Positions 11,961-21,700 of a stretch of DNA of 64,000 nucleotides are shown piece after piece. The translations under genes were made by a program, and so were the position numbers. The DNA is taken from contig NZ_JACHLN010000001.1 of assembly GCF_014204495.1 (NCBI RefSeq), positions 1,302,001 through 1,366,000 on the forward strand. The letters are read 5' to 3'. Source of the stretch: Sphingomonas kyeonggiensis (GTDB lineage Bacteria > Pseudomonadota > Alphaproteobacteria > Sphingomonadales > Sphingomonadaceae). The stretch's first letter is position 1. Every line of letters starts with the position of its first letter. The notes beneath the pieces are model-generated. The model did no database searches and was not told where the DNA came from. It saw only the letters and a program-made list of their open reading frames with translations.

Positions 11961-12475
11961 TCCGCGTCCTGACCGCCAGCACCGCCGCCCTGCTCGCCTT
12001 CGCCGCGAGCCCGGCCGCCGCGCAGCAGGATCCGGTCGACGGCACCTGCGCGATCCCCGGCGGTGCGCGGCTCTATGTCAACGTCACCGGCCTCAAGGAC
12101 CGGACCGGCCGGCTCAAGGTCGAGCTCTATCCGCCGAACGAGGAAGACTTCCTGCGCGACGACACCTCGCTCAAGAAGGAAGGCAAGCCGTTCCGCCGCG
12201 TCTGGGCGTCGGTGCCGCAGTCGGGTCCGGTGCGCATCTGCATCCGCGCGCCCCAGGCCGGCACCTGGGCGGTGCTGTTCACGCATGACCGCGACGGCAA
12301 GAACAAGTTCAACTTCTGGGAGGACGGCGCCGGCTTCGCCAGCAACCAGAAGCTCGGCCGCAGCCGGCCCAAGGTGCGCCAGGCGCTGGTCAATGTCGGC
12401 CCGGCTGGTGGACAGATCACGATCAAGGCCCAATATCTGCGGGGCCTGGGCGGTTTCGGTCCGCTCGACGACTAG
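11957..12475 (+). CDS. DUF2141-family secreted protein
   Basis: This 172-residue protein has a clear signal peptide ending in AAAQQ. The mature part begins with an Ig-like beta-sandwich segment (ARLYVNVTGLKDRTGRLKVE) and includes the DUF2141 hallmark GTWAVLFTHDRDGKNKFNFW. Two cysteines flank the domain (GTCAIPGG and VRICIRAP) and could form a disulphide. DUF2141 proteins are periplasmic with no established biochemical role. It overlaps the membrane-protein gene before it by 4 bases, and the next glycosyltransferase starts 14 bases later, so the three are probably one operon. Confidence 0.88.
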   Translation: MIRVLTASTAALLAFAASPAAAQQDPVDGTCAIPGGARLYVNVTGLKDRTGRLKVELYPPNEEDFLRDDTSLKKEGKPFRRVWASVPQSGPVRICIRAPQAGTWAVLFTHDRDGKNKFNFWEDGAGFASNQKLGRSRPKVRQALVNVGPAGGQITIKAQYLRGLGGFGPLDD

Positions 12476-12489
12476 GGAAGGTGCGGCCG

Positions 12490-13689
12490 ATGCGCATCGT
12501 CGACGTCAACGAGTTCTACTCCCCCACCGGCGGTGGGGTGCGGACCTATCTCGATCGCAAGATGGGGATCATGGCCGATATGGGCCATGAGCTGACCGTG
12601 ATCGCGCCCGCGCTCGAGTCGAGCGTCGAGGAGCGGCCCGGCGGCGGCCGGGTGATCTGGGTGAAGGCGCCGCCGCTGATCCTCGATCGCAACTACGGCA
12701 TCTTCGTCAAGGACGAGCCGGTCTGGAACCTGCTCGACGAGCTGAAGCCCGACATCGTCGAGACCAGCTCGCCCTGGCTGCCCGGCTGGACCGTGGCACG
12801 GTGGCAGGGCGATGCGGTGAAGGTGTTCTTCGCGCATGGCGACAATATCGGCGCCTATCCGCAGCGCTGGCTCGACAGCGTGGCGACGCCGATCCAGGTC
12901 GAGCAGGCCTTTGCCTGGTACACGCGGTACATGAACCGCTTCCTCCAGCACTATGACGCGTTCGTCACCAACGGCCCGGCGCTCGCCAAGCGCTTCCGCC
13001 GGCGCGGCATGCATGTCGATGCGTCGATGCCGCTGGGGATCGAGCGGCAATGGTTCTCGCCCGATCTGCGCGACGAGAAGCTGCGCGTGGCGCTGCTCGC
13101 CCAACTCGGCCTGCCGCCCGAGGGGCATCTGCTGCTCGGGCTCGGCCGGCACCACAAGGAAAAGCGCTGGCCGCTGGTGATCGACGCGGTCGAGGCGGCG
13201 GCGAACGACCTGCCCGTCGGCCTGATGCTGATCGGCGACGGCCCGCAGCGGCGCCAGCTCGAGGAGCGGATCGCCGGCAGCCCGCACATCAAGATCTTCC
13301 GCCCGGTCTATGACCGGGTGCGCTTCTCGCGGATCATGGCGAGCTGCGATGCGCTGATCCACGGTTCGGATGCCGAGCCGTTCGGGCTTGTCGCCTCGGA
13401 AGCGCTTGCCTCGGGCCTGCCGCTGATCGGGCCGGACGAGGGCGGTTTTGCCGAGATCGCCGATCCGCTGTTCGCCGAAACCTATCGCGCGCGCGATGCC
13501 TATTCGGCGGCCGATGCGATTCGCCGCATGTTCGGCCGCGAGCAGACGATCCTGCGCAATGCCGCGCGCATCGCTGCCGGCAAGGTGCGCAGCGACGCCG
13601 ATCACGCCGCCGAGCTCATGACCTATTATGCCGGCTTGCTTGAAGCCAGGCGGGGCGGCGTCGACTTGCGGGCCTCGGGCAACTCGTAG
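12490..13689 (+). CDS. Glycosyltransferase family 4 (GT-B)
   Basis: The 399-residue protein has an N-terminal SPTGGGVRTYLDRK glycine loop, an acceptor-domain region ending near ETSSPWLPGW, and a C-terminal GT4 domain with LLLGLGRHHKEKRWP and the EX7E-type DAEPFGLVASEALASGLPLI. ATG 12490 is preferred over GTG 12481 because GGAAGG at 12476-12481 is spaced correctly only for the ATG. Donor and acceptor are not evident. It is the third gene of a short operon with the membrane protein and the DUF2141 gene. Its last 64 bases overlap the 3' end of the convergent gene at 13626. Confidence 0.92.
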   Translation: MRIVDVNEFYSPTGGGVRTYLDRKMGIMADMGHELTVIAPALESSVEERPGGGRVIWVKAPPLILDRNYGIFVKDEPVWNLLDELKPDIVETSSPWLPGWTVARWQGDAVKVFFAHGDNIGAYPQRWLDSVATPIQVEQAFAWYTRYMNRFLQHYDAFVTNGPALAKRFRRRGMHVDASMPLGIERQWFSPDLRDEKLRVALLAQLGLPPEGHLLLGLGRHHKEKRWPLVIDAVEAAANDLPVGLMLIGDGPQRRQLEERIAGSPHIKIFRPVYDRVRFSRIMASCDALIHGSDAEPFGLVASEALASGLPLIGPDEGGFAEIADPLFAETYRARDAYSAADAIRRMFGREQTILRNAARIAAGKVRSDADHAAELMTYYAGLLEARRGGVDLRASGNS

Positions 13690-15176
13690 ACCGAGATGTA
13701 GAGATCGCCGAGCGGCCAGCGGCCGCGCAGGCGATAGCCCAGCTCGTCCATCCGCTTCACCGTCAGCTGGTGCGATTCCGCGCGCTCGCCATAATAGGCC
13801 GGGCGCATCACCACGATCTCGGGCGGGTTGGCGAAGATCCGGTTGATCTCCTCGAGCTGGTCGACGCCCAGCGCGCCATTCTCGCGCTCGCGCGACAAGT
13901 GGCTGGGGAAGATCCACGGCGTCACCGTGCAGCGATCGGTATAGCTGTAGAGGATGGCGTTGCCCGAATAGACATACATGCAGCCGCTGCCCTTGCCGAT
14001 ACCATCGGCCAGCGCTTCAAGCTGCTCGGCATTGCCGCGGTGCCACTTGGCGCTCCAGGCGGTATATTCGCCGCCCAGGCCCGCTGCGAGCAGCATCACG
14101 GGCGCCACCCACTTCCGGCCGAATTCGGTGCCGCCCAGATAGCCGGCACAGCACAGGCTGGCCGGTACCAGCACCGGCAGGGCATAATGGTTGAACCAGC
14201 TGCCGAACACGAGCAGCCCGATGACGGCGGCGATCAGCCAGCCGAAGAAAAGCCCGCGCACCGGATGCTCGCTCGGGTCCTTTACCGGCACGTGGCGCGA
14301 CAGGCCCGAGATGATCAGCAACAGCCCCAGGATCAGCGCGATCTTCAGGAAGGCGCGCAGCAGCACCAGGGGCGGATCGCTCAGCCGGTCTACGATCGAA
14401 CCGAAATTGGCGTAGAACCAGGCCTCGCCATGCCCCATCAGGATGAACACGGCCCAGACGATCAGCGTCGGCAGCCACACCGCCGCCGCCCACAGGCAAC
14501 CGCGACGCAGGATATGGGCGATGCTGGTGCCAAGCCGCATCTCGCGCCACATCAGCCAGATGCCGAGGAACATCGCCTCGAACACCACCGAATATTTCAC
14601 CTGCATCGCCACGCCGACGATCAGCATGGCCAGCGTGCCGCGATGGATGCGACGGCGGTCGCCGCTCTGGTCCTCGGGCTTGGGCACCACCAGCAGGAAG
14701 GCCCAGGCCATCAGCAAATTGTAGAAGACCGGTGCCTGGCCACCCTGGCCGTCGGCGAAGTTGATCATGAACAGATAGAGCAGGGCGGCGATCAGCGCAC
14801 CGCGTTCCCAGCCGGCCTTTTCGGCAAGCCGCGCGATCAGCATGGCGGTGCCCACCACGCAGGCCAGCGCCATCGCCTGATATACCCAGATCCCTGCCGG
14901 CACGCCGAAGGCGGCGGGCAGCAGGTAGATCAGGAACAGGCCGACGGGCTTGCGGTCCCACACATCGACAAAGGGCACCGCGCCGTGCAGCATCTGCTGC
15001 GCCGTGACGAAGTAGAATTCCTCATCGACATGGACCACCGGGTTCCCGAAGGTCAGCGCGCGCACCACGACGGCAGCGAGCAACAGGATGGACCAGCGCG
15101 GCAGCTGGGCGAACCCTGTGGTGAGGTCGGTCAGGCGAGTCGTCCGGCTCCCCAGCACTTCGGACTTGCTTGCCAT
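13626..15176 (-). CDS. GT39/ArnT-like integral membrane glycosyltransferase
   Basis: This 516-residue polytopic protein has a first membrane helix at about residues 28-44. The following periplasmic loop contains HVDEEFYFVTAQQMLHGAVP, an acidic GT-C catalytic-loop signature, then DVWDRKPVGLFLIYLLPAAFG. Further helices run to about residue 380, followed by a soluble tail. This is the layout of polyprenyl-phosphate-sugar-dependent transferases (PMT/ArnT class). The acceptor is unknown. The gene is on the opposite strand to its cluster mates, and its 3' end overlaps the GT4 gene by 64 bases. Confidence 0.85.
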   Translation of the reverse strand: MASKSEVLGSRTTRLTDLTTGFAQLPRWSILLLAAVVVRALTFGNPVVHVDEEFYFVTAQQMLHGAVPFVDVWDRKPVGLFLIYLLPAAFGVPAGIWVYQAMALACVVGTAMLIARLAEKAGWERGALIAALLYLFMINFADGQGGQAPVFYNLLMAWAFLLVVPKPEDQSGDRRRIHRGTLAMLIVGVAMQVKYSVVFEAMFLGIWLMWREMRLGTSIAHILRRGCLWAAAVWLPTLIVWAVFILMGHGEAWFYANFGSIVDRLSDPPLVLLRAFLKIALILGLLLIISGLSRHVPVKDPSEHPVRGLFFGWLIAAVIGLLVFGSWFNHYALPVLVPASLCCAGYLGGTEFGRKWVAPVMLLAAGLGGEYTAWSAKWHRGNAEQLEALADGIGKGSGCMYVYSGNAILYSYTDRCTVTPWIFPSHLSRERENGALGVDQLEEINRIFANPPEIVVMRPAYYGERAESHQLTVKRMDELGYRLRGRWPLGDLYISVYELPEARKSTPPRLASSKPA

Positions 15177-15340
15177 CAGGAGCGCGAAGCCCCGGGCGGG
15201 AGGTGATGCTGCATGGAGTTGGGTCAGGGCCTTGTTGCTTGCGACGTGCGCTGTGCTTAGCGTCCATGGCGCACGCTGTCACGAACTCGACACGCAGGCC
15301 CGGCAAGGCTTGCGACGAAATAGCTTGGGAACGCCTCAAA

Positions 15341-16960
15341 ATGACACTGCGCATTGATCGCCGCTCGCTCATCCTCACCGGCACGCTCGGCCTTGGCGCG
15401 CTGGCCATCCCGGGCTTCGCGCTGGCGCAGAGCCTGGCGCGTGGCTTCACCCATTCGGTCGCCAGCGGCGAACCGGGGCCGGACACGATGCTGCTGTGGA
15501 CGCGCTATGTCCCGGTCAGCGGCGGCCCGGTGAAGCTCAAGGCCGAGATCTCGAAGACCGAGGATTTCGCGCACGTCGTCTCCGGCGGTGAGCAGATCAC
15601 CGGCCCGTGGCGCGATCACACCGCCAAGATCACCGTCCAGGGGCTCGAGCCCGGCACCGACTATTTCTACCGCTTCGTGGCGCCGGACGGCGGCTTCTCG
15701 CCGGTCGGCCGCACCAAGACGCTACCGGTGGGCAACACGGCCAGGTTCGGCATCGGCATCTTCTCCTGCTCGAACCTGCCCTTCGGCTATTTCAACGCCT
15801 ATGGCCATGCCGCCGCGCGCAAGGACATCGACCTGTGGGTCCATCTCGGCGACTATCTCTACGAGTATAAGGCGGGCGGCTATGGCCCGAAGGACGGCCC
15901 TGTCGGCGGGCGCTCGCCCGAGCCGGCCGGTGAGATCATCCTGCTCGCCGATTATCGCCTGCGCTATGCCAGCTATCGCTCCGATCCGGACCTGCAGGAG
16001 CTGCACCGCGTCAAGCCGATGCTTGTCCAGATGGACGACCACGAATCGGCCAACAACAGCCGCGAGATGAGCGCGCAGAACAACCAGCCGGGCGAGGCCG
16101 ACTGGAACGATCGCAAGGCGGCGGCGCTCCAGGCGTTCAAGGAATGGATGCCGGTCTCGGAAACGCCCTGGAGCAGCTATGACATCGGCGGCCTCGCCAC
16201 CCTGTTCCGCACCGAGAGCCGGCTGCTCTATCGCAGCGACGAGCCCGAACTCGGCCCGCTGTTCCGATCGGCCGATGCGCAAAAGGCGCTGATCGAATTC
16301 CGCGACGGTGCGCTCCAGGATCCGGCGCGCACCATGCTCGGCACCGAGCAGGAAGCCTGGCTCGGCCATGCGATGAAGAAGTCGGTGCGTTCGGGCCAGA
16401 AGTGGCAGGTCGTCGGCTTCGGCACGATCATGGGCAAGCAGCGCATGCCCGAGAATGCGATGGACTGGATCAAGGCCGATGCCGGCGCCGGCACCAAGGC
16501 CTATGTCCAGGCCGGCGTGACCGCGAGCAAGCTCGGCCTGCCGTCGGACCTCGACAATTGGGGCGGCTTCCCGGCGGCGCGTGCGCGCTTCCTCAAGTCG
16601 GCCCAGGCTGCCGGCGCCAATCTGCTGGTGCTCTGCGGCGACAGCCACAATGCCTGGGCATTCGACCTCGGCCAGGACGGCAAGCCCGCCGGCGTCGAGT
16701 TCGCCGGCCACAGCGTCACCTCGCCCGGCTATGAGAATGGCAGCAGCACCGATCCCAGGATCATTGCGGCCGCGCTTGTCGCCACCAATCCCGAGCTGAA
16801 ATGGTGTGACACCAGCCGTCGCGGCTACATGGCGCTGACGCTCACGCCGGAAAAGGCGACCAACGACTGGGTGTTCATGGACACCATCCTCCAGCGCACC
16901 ACCAAGGCGAGCGTCGGCCACACCGCAACCGTGACGCGTGGCCGCAACGTGATGGCCTGA
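15341..16960 (+). CDS. phoD: Alkaline phosphatase D family protein
   Basis: A secreted metallophosphatase or phosphodiesterase of 539 residues. The start at 15341 exposes a Tat-type signal (DRRSLILTGTLGLGAL, then AIPGFALAQ). An N-terminal PhoD Ig-like domain (SVASGEPGPDTMLLWTRY) precedes the calcineurin-like catalytic domain. Metal-binding stretches are visible as WVHLGDYLYEY, QMDDHESANN and LLVLCGDSHNAWAF. Longer upstream in-frame extensions read into the divergent promoter region and lack a signal peptide at the N-terminus. The substrate is not deducible. A palindrome at 16970 separates it from the convergent ABC1 gene. Confidence 0.93.
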   Translation: MTLRIDRRSLILTGTLGLGALAIPGFALAQSLARGFTHSVASGEPGPDTMLLWTRYVPVSGGPVKLKAEISKTEDFAHVVSGGEQITGPWRDHTAKITVQGLEPGTDYFYRFVAPDGGFSPVGRTKTLPVGNTARFGIGIFSCSNLPFGYFNAYGHAAARKDIDLWVHLGDYLYEYKAGGYGPKDGPVGGRSPEPAGEIILLADYRLRYASYRSDPDLQELHRVKPMLVQMDDHESANNSREMSAQNNQPGEADWNDRKAAALQAFKEWMPVSETPWSSYDIGGLATLFRTESRLLYRSDEPELGPLFRSADAQKALIEFRDGALQDPARTMLGTEQEAWLGHAMKKSVRSGQKWQVVGFGTIMGKQRMPENAMDWIKADAGAGTKAYVQAGVTASKLGLPSDLDNWGGFPAARARFLKSAQAAGANLLVLCGDSHNAWAFDLGQDGKPAGVEFAGHSVTSPGYENGSSTDPRIIAAALVATNPELKWCDTSRRGYMALTLTPEKATNDWVFMDTILQRTTKASVGHTATVTRGRNVMA

Positions 16961-16969
16961 CACCCTATT

Positions 16970-16999
16970 CCGTCATCCTCGCCTGGGCGGGGATGACGG
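16970..16999. repeat. Intergenic palindrome between convergent genes
   Basis: CCGTCATCC (16970-16978) pairs perfectly with GGATGACGG (16991-16999). It lies between the phoD stop (16960) and the stop of the convergent ABC1 gene (17003) and is a variant of the recurrent palindrome family. Confidence 0.65.
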
Positions 17000-17002
17000 A
17001 CT

Positions 17003-18505
17003 TCAGGCTAGTGCGAGGGCAGAAGCCAAAATCACTGCCCCGCCGATCAGCGCGCCTGCGATCCATCCCGCACCCGTCCGGATCGCCGCCGCCGTCGCGG
17101 CATCCCCGATCGGCTCCGCCTCGATCCGCCGGATCGCCGCGCGCACCAGCCGGGGCGCATCGTCGCCGAGCCCCGCCAGCGTCCAGGCGAGCATCCCGCC
17201 GCTTGCCGCCAGCCGGCCCGGCGCGAAGCGTTCCGCAATCAGGCGCGCCTGCGCCCGCCGGATCGCGCCCGACAGGTCGAAGCCCGGCGCGATCCGTGCC
17301 AGCACGCCGTCCATCGTCATGAATGCCTTGAACACCAGCAGCGGGTCGGGCGGCATCACCAGCCCTTCCTCGCGCAGCAATCGCAGGAAATCGGGCACCA
17401 TCTCGGCCATCACGATCCGCCCACCGCCATGGCGCTGGACGATCTGCTCGGCGGCGCGGTCGATCGTGCGACGGGGCACGCCATGCCCTTCGGACCACAG
17501 CGCCAGCGTCTCGGCCAGTGCGCGCGGATTGCCCGAGGCGAGCGACATCACGAAGCCCAGGAATTCCTCGCGCCGCCCCGGCCCGACATGGCCGATCGAT
17601 CCCAGGTCGAGCAGTGCCAGTCGGTTGCCGGGCAGGCAGAGCAGGTTGCCGGGATGCGGATCGCCGTGGAAGCGGCCATGGATCAGCACCATCTCGATGA
17701 CGAGATCGGCGCCGAGCTCGGCGATCGCGCGCGGATCGATCCCGCGTTCCTGCAGTGCTTCCGCCGAGAGCGGCTTCACCCCTTCGATATAGTCCATCAC
17801 CAGCAGCGTCTCGCTGGTCCACTCCCAATGGATCTCGGGCACCACCGCGCCGGGCTGACCGGTCAGGTCGGCCCGGATGCGATCGGCGTTGCGCCCTTCC
17901 TGGGTGAAGTCGAGCTCCTCGAGCATCGCCTGGCGCAGCTGCCGGGCGAGCGCGACGGGTTCGAAGCGCCGCGCCTCGGCGCTGCTCCGCTCGGCCAGGG
18001 CGGCGAGTTCGGCGATCAGCCGCATGTCCGCTTCCATCGCCTTGCGGATGCCAGGCCGCCGGACCTTGAGCACCACTTCGCGCCCGTCCATCAGTTGCGC
18101 GCGGTGGACCTGGGCCATCGATGCGGCGGCAAGCGGTATGGGGTCGAAGCGGGCGAATGCGGCCTCGGGCGGCTCGCCCAGGGCCTCTTCAACTGCCGCC
18201 CGGATCGTTTCGAAATCGAGCGTCGGCGCGTCGCTGTGGAGTTGCTCCAGCTCGGCGATCCATTCGGGCGGGAGCAGGTCGCCGCGCGTCGCGAGGATCT
18301 GGCCGATCTTGACGAAGCTCGGCCCCAGCGCCTCCAGCGCCAGCCGGGTGCGACGGGGCAGCGGCACGCCGCCATCGGGTTCGTCCCCTTCGCCGGCGAA
18401 GCCCAGGCGGGCAAGCAGTACGCCGAGCCCGAAGCGGGTGGCGACGCCGGCGATCTCGCGCACGCGGTGCTGGTCTCGGGCGGTGGCGGCAATCAGCTTG
18501 ATCAT
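17003..18505 (-). CDS. ABC1/AarF/UbiB-family kinase-like protein
   Basis: A 500-residue member of the ABC1 atypical kinase-like family linked to ubiquinone biosynthesis or lipid homeostasis. Motifs are in order: KIGQ (66-69) in FVKIGQILATRGDLLP, the Ala-rich loop AAASMAQVHRA (about 126-136), the VAIK-like lysine in VVLKVRRP (Lys147), FHGDPHPGN (279-287), and LLDLGSIG (about 298-305) at the DFG position. The C-terminus has two hydrophobic segments, as in UbiB. A second copy elsewhere would be needed to decide whether this is the true ubiB. It lies 33 bases downstream of ogt on the same strand. Confidence 0.88.
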   Translation of the reverse strand: MIKLIAATARDQHRVREIAGVATRFGLGVLLARLGFAGEGDEPDGGVPLPRRTRLALEALGPSFVKIGQILATRGDLLPPEWIAELEQLHSDAPTLDFETIRAAVEEALGEPPEAAFARFDPIPLAAASMAQVHRAQLMDGREVVLKVRRPGIRKAMEADMRLIAELAALAERSSAEARRFEPVALARQLRQAMLEELDFTQEGRNADRIRADLTGQPGAVVPEIHWEWTSETLLVMDYIEGVKPLSAEALQERGIDPRAIAELGADLVIEMVLIHGRFHGDPHPGNLLCLPGNRLALLDLGSIGHVGPGRREEFLGFVMSLASGNPRALAETLALWSEGHGVPRRTIDRAAEQIVQRHGGGRIVMAEMVPDFLRLLREEGLVMPPDPLLVFKAFMTMDGVLARIAPGFDLSGAIRRAQARLIAERFAPGRLAASGGMLAWTLAGLGDDAPRLVRAAIRRIEAEPIGDAATAAAIRTGAGWIAGALIGGAVILASALALA

Positions 18506-18538
18506 GTCCCGCCAACGCGGGTGCCGGGCGAACGCTCC

Positions 18539-19024
18539 CTAGCCGGCGCGGCCCTCGAGCTTCAGCAGATAGTCTTTCGCATCCAACCCGCCGGCGAAGC
18601 CGGTGAGCTTGCCGGTCGATCCGATCACCCGGTGGCAGGGCGCGACGATCGAGATCGGGTTGCGGCCATTGGCGGCACCGACGGCACGGGATGCCTTGGG
18701 CCGGCCGAGCTTCATCGCGATCTCGCCATAGGAACGCGTCTCGCCGAACGGGATGGCGAGCAGCTCGGCCCAGACCGATTTCTGGAAATCGGTACCGTGG
18801 AAATCGAGCGGCAGGTCGAAGCGGGTTCGGCTGCCGGCGAAATATTCCTTAAGCTGGGTTTCGGTGGCGGTTAGCACGGGATGATTCCCGCTCTCGGCAA
18901 CCGTACCCAGCTTCACGCGATCGGGGGAGTCATTCTCCCACAGGATCGCCACCAACCCCTTGTCGCTGGCGACCAGGGTGAGGTCGCCGACCGGCGAGGG
19001 GATCGTCTTGCTCGACAGGGTCAT
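18539..19024 (-). CDS. ogt: Methylated-DNA--protein-cysteine methyltransferase
   Basis: This suicide DNA-repair enzyme takes the alkyl group from O6-alkylguanine. The 161-residue protein has the acceptor-cysteine motif IVAPCHRVIG with the following GKLTGFAGGLDAKDYLLKLE helix, and the helix-turn-helix region (FGETRSYGEIAMKLGRPKASRAVG). It lacks an Ada-type N-terminal domain. It sits between pepN and the ABC1 gene, all on the minus strand, with 72 bases to the pepN stop. Confidence 0.96.
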   Translation of the reverse strand: MTLSSKTIPSPVGDLTLVASDKGLVAILWENDSPDRVKLGTVAESGNHPVLTATETQLKEYFAGSRTRFDLPLDFHGTDFQKSVWAELLAIPFGETRSYGEIAMKLGRPKASRAVGAANGRNPISIVAPCHRVIGSTGKLTGFAGGLDAKDYLLKLEGRAG

Positions 19025-19096
19025 GGTTGGTCTCCTTACCCTGCCGATATGGCCTGCGCCGGAAAGGATCGCTTCCCGGCGCTTGCCACCAAAGCG

Positions 19097-21700
19097 TCAG
19101 TCGAGCGACTTGCTGGCCTGCTCGAACATGTCCTTGCTCAGCCCCGGCGTCGCGACGATGCGTTCCAGCTCGGCGCGCATCTTGGCGGCGCGGCCCGCGT
19201 CGAAGCGCTTCCAGCGGCCGAGCGGCGGGACCAGCTTGGCGGCGGTCTGCGGGTTGAGGCGATCGAGCGCGATCAGCTGGTCGGCCACGAAGCGATAGCC
19301 GCGGCCGGACACGTCGTGGAACGCCCGCTGGTTGACGCTGAACGCACCGATCAGCGCACGGGCGCGGTTCGGATTGGCGAGGGTGAAGTCCTTGTGGTTC
19401 GCCAGCGCCTCCACGGCCTGCGCCGTATCGTCGCGCGAGGACAGCGCCTGGGTCTGGAACCACTTGTCGAGGACCAGAAAATTGCTCTGGTAGCGTTGGT
19501 AGAAGGATTCGAGCGCCTCTGTGCGCTTTTCCGAATTGCCGTTTACCAGGGTGGTAAGCGCGCCCTGGCGGTCGGTCATGTTGTCCGCCGCCTCAAACTG
19601 GCCAAAAGCGAGCTCTGCCGCGTCCGCCGCGCCGCTGGCGGCGATATAGCCGAGCGCCACCGTCTTCACCCGGCGCGCGCCCTTGGCCGCAGGCGAATAT
19701 TCGAAGCGATTGGCCTGCGCCCCGTCATAGGCCGCGCGCCACTCCGCATTGAGCGCCTTGCCGAGATCGCCGCGCAGCGCCTCGCGCGCCGCGAAGATCG
19801 CGTCGGGATCGACCACGCCCATCTGGTCGCCGATGAAGCTGTCCGACGGCAGCAGCACCGCCTCGGCGATGAACGCCTGGTCGAGCGACGCGTCGGTCAG
19901 CGTGTTGCGCACCGCCTCGATCACCGCGCCATGCTCGCCCTTGCCGCTGGTCACCGCGGCGACCAGCGTATCGAGCATCAGCTGCTGCATCGCCTCGTAG
20001 CGGGCAAAGGGATCGTCATCATGCGCCGAGAGGAAGGCGAGGTCCTTCGCCGTCCGGTTGGTCTCGACGATCACCGGCGCCGAGAAGCCGCGATTGATCG
20101 ACAGCACCGGCGTCTCGGAGAGGTTCTCGAAGACGATCTCCTGCGCCGCGTCCTTGAGCAGCACCAGCTGCTCGTCGCACATCGGCCGCCCGGTCACGCC
20201 GCCGAACAGCTTGAGCTTGAGCGGCAGCACCATCGGCTCCTTGACCGGCTGGCCCGGCGTCGGCGGCACGCTCTGGGCGAGCTTCAACCGCGCCTTGCCG
20301 CCTTCCTGGGTCAGGTTGGCCGAGACGCGCGGCGTGCCCGCCTGGCTGTACCAGCGGCGGAACTGGGTGAGGTCGACGCCACCGGCCTCTTCCATGCAGC
20401 GCACGAAATCCTCGCAGGTCGCCGCCGTGCCGTCGAACCTGTCGAAATAGAGATCGGTCGCCGCGCGGAACTTCTGCGGGCCGAGGATGGTCGACATCAT
20501 CCGGATCACTTCGGCGCCCTTGTTGTAAATGGTCGCCGTGTAGAAGTTCGAGATCTCGATATATTCGTCCGGGCGCACCGGATGCGCGAGCGGACCGGAA
20601 TCCTCGGGGAATTGCGAGGCGCGAAGCCCGCGCACATCCTCGATCCGCTTGACCGCCTTCGAGCCCTGGTCGCCCGAGAAGCTCTGGTCGCGGAACACGG
20701 TGAAGCCTTCCTTGAGGCTCAGCTGGAACCAGTCGCGGCAGGTGACGCGGTTGCCCGACCAGTTGTGGAAATATTCGTGCGCGACCACCGCGGCGATCGC
20801 GTCATAGTCATAGTCGGTGGCGGTGTCGGGATCGGCGAGGATGTAGCGGCTGTTGAAAACGTTCAGCCCCTTGTTCTCCATCGCGCCGAAATTGAAATCG
20901 TCCACCGCGACGATGTTGAACACGTCGAGGTCGTACTCGCGGCCATAGACGCTTTCGTCCCAGGCCATGGAGAGCTTGAGCGCGTGCAGCGCGTGATCGG
21001 TCTTGGGCAGATCGGCTTCGCGCACCCAGATGCCGAGATCGACCTTGCGGCCGCTCATCGTGGTGAAATGCCCCTTGTTGGCCACCAGGTCGCCGGCGAC
21101 CAGCGCGAACAGATAGCTCGGCTTGGGGAAGGGATCGTGCCATTCCGCCCAGTGGCGGCCGTCGCCGGCATCGCCCCCCTCACAATCGCCTTGCGCAATC
21201 GGATCGCCATTGGCGAGCAGCACCGGGAAGCGCGCCTTGTCGCCGGTCATCCGGACCTTGTACTTCGACAGCACGTCGGGGCGGTCCGGGAAGAAGGTGA
21301 TGCGGCGGAAGCCCTCGGCCTCGCACTGGGTGCAGAGCATGCCCGACGAGGCATAGAGCCCCTGCAGCTGGGTATTGCGCTCCGGCGCGATCGTCACGAC
21401 CGTCTCGATCGTGTGGCTTTCGCCGGTCAGCGGGATCACCAGGTCGGGGCCGTCCATCGTCCAGCCCTGCGCCTCGACGCCGTCGACCAGCACCGATTCC
21501 GCCGCCAGCGCATCGCCGTTGAGCACCAGCGGGCGATCATGCGCGCCGTTACGCTCGACCTTGAGCGTCGCCTGCACCCGGGTCGCGGTGGGATCGAGAT
21601 CGAAGTCGAGCGCGATCTCGGGAACAAACCAGTCCGGCGCGCGATAGTCTTCGCGGCGAATGATCTGCGGGGTCTGCGGTGCGATGCGTGCGTCTGCCAT
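19097..21700 (-). CDS. pepN: Aminopeptidase N (M1 family)
   Basis: A cytoplasmic zinc aminopeptidase of 867 residues that removes N-terminal amino acids from peptides. The GAMEN substrate motif is at about 272-276. The zinc site is H308-EYF-H312 with Glu331 18 residues after His312 (HEXXH-X18-E). The four-domain length matches the proteobacterial PepN group. ATG 21700 is preferred because GAGGGA lies just upstream and the sequence MADARIAPQT aligns with family N-termini; an upstream in-frame ATG adds 50 residues with no coding character. Confidence 0.97.
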   Translation of the reverse strand: MADARIAPQTPQIIRREDYRAPDWFVPEIALDFDLDPTATRVQATLKVERNGAHDRPLVLNGDALAAESVLVDGVEAQGWTMDGPDLVIPLTGESHTIETVVTIAPERNTQLQGLYASSGMLCTQCEAEGFRRITFFPDRPDVLSKYKVRMTGDKARFPVLLANGDPIAQGDCEGGDAGDGRHWAEWHDPFPKPSYLFALVAGDLVANKGHFTTMSGRKVDLGIWVREADLPKTDHALHALKLSMAWDESVYGREYDLDVFNIVAVDDFNFGAMENKGLNVFNSRYILADPDTATDYDYDAIAAVVAHEYFHNWSGNRVTCRDWFQLSLKEGFTVFRDQSFSGDQGSKAVKRIEDVRGLRASQFPEDSGPLAHPVRPDEYIEISNFYTATIYNKGAEVIRMMSTILGPQKFRAATDLYFDRFDGTAATCEDFVRCMEEAGGVDLTQFRRWYSQAGTPRVSANLTQEGGKARLKLAQSVPPTPGQPVKEPMVLPLKLKLFGGVTGRPMCDEQLVLLKDAAQEIVFENLSETPVLSINRGFSAPVIVETNRTAKDLAFLSAHDDDPFARYEAMQQLMLDTLVAAVTSGKGEHGAVIEAVRNTLTDASLDQAFIAEAVLLPSDSFIGDQMGVVDPDAIFAAREALRGDLGKALNAEWRAAYDGAQANRFEYSPAAKGARRVKTVALGYIAASGAADAAELAFGQFEAADNMTDRQGALTTLVNGNSEKRTEALESFYQRYQSNFLVLDKWFQTQALSSRDDTAQAVEALANHKDFTLANPNRARALIGAFSVNQRAFHDVSGRGYRFVADQLIALDRLNPQTAAKLVPPLGRWKRFDAGRAAKMRAELERIVATPGLSKDMFEQASKSLD

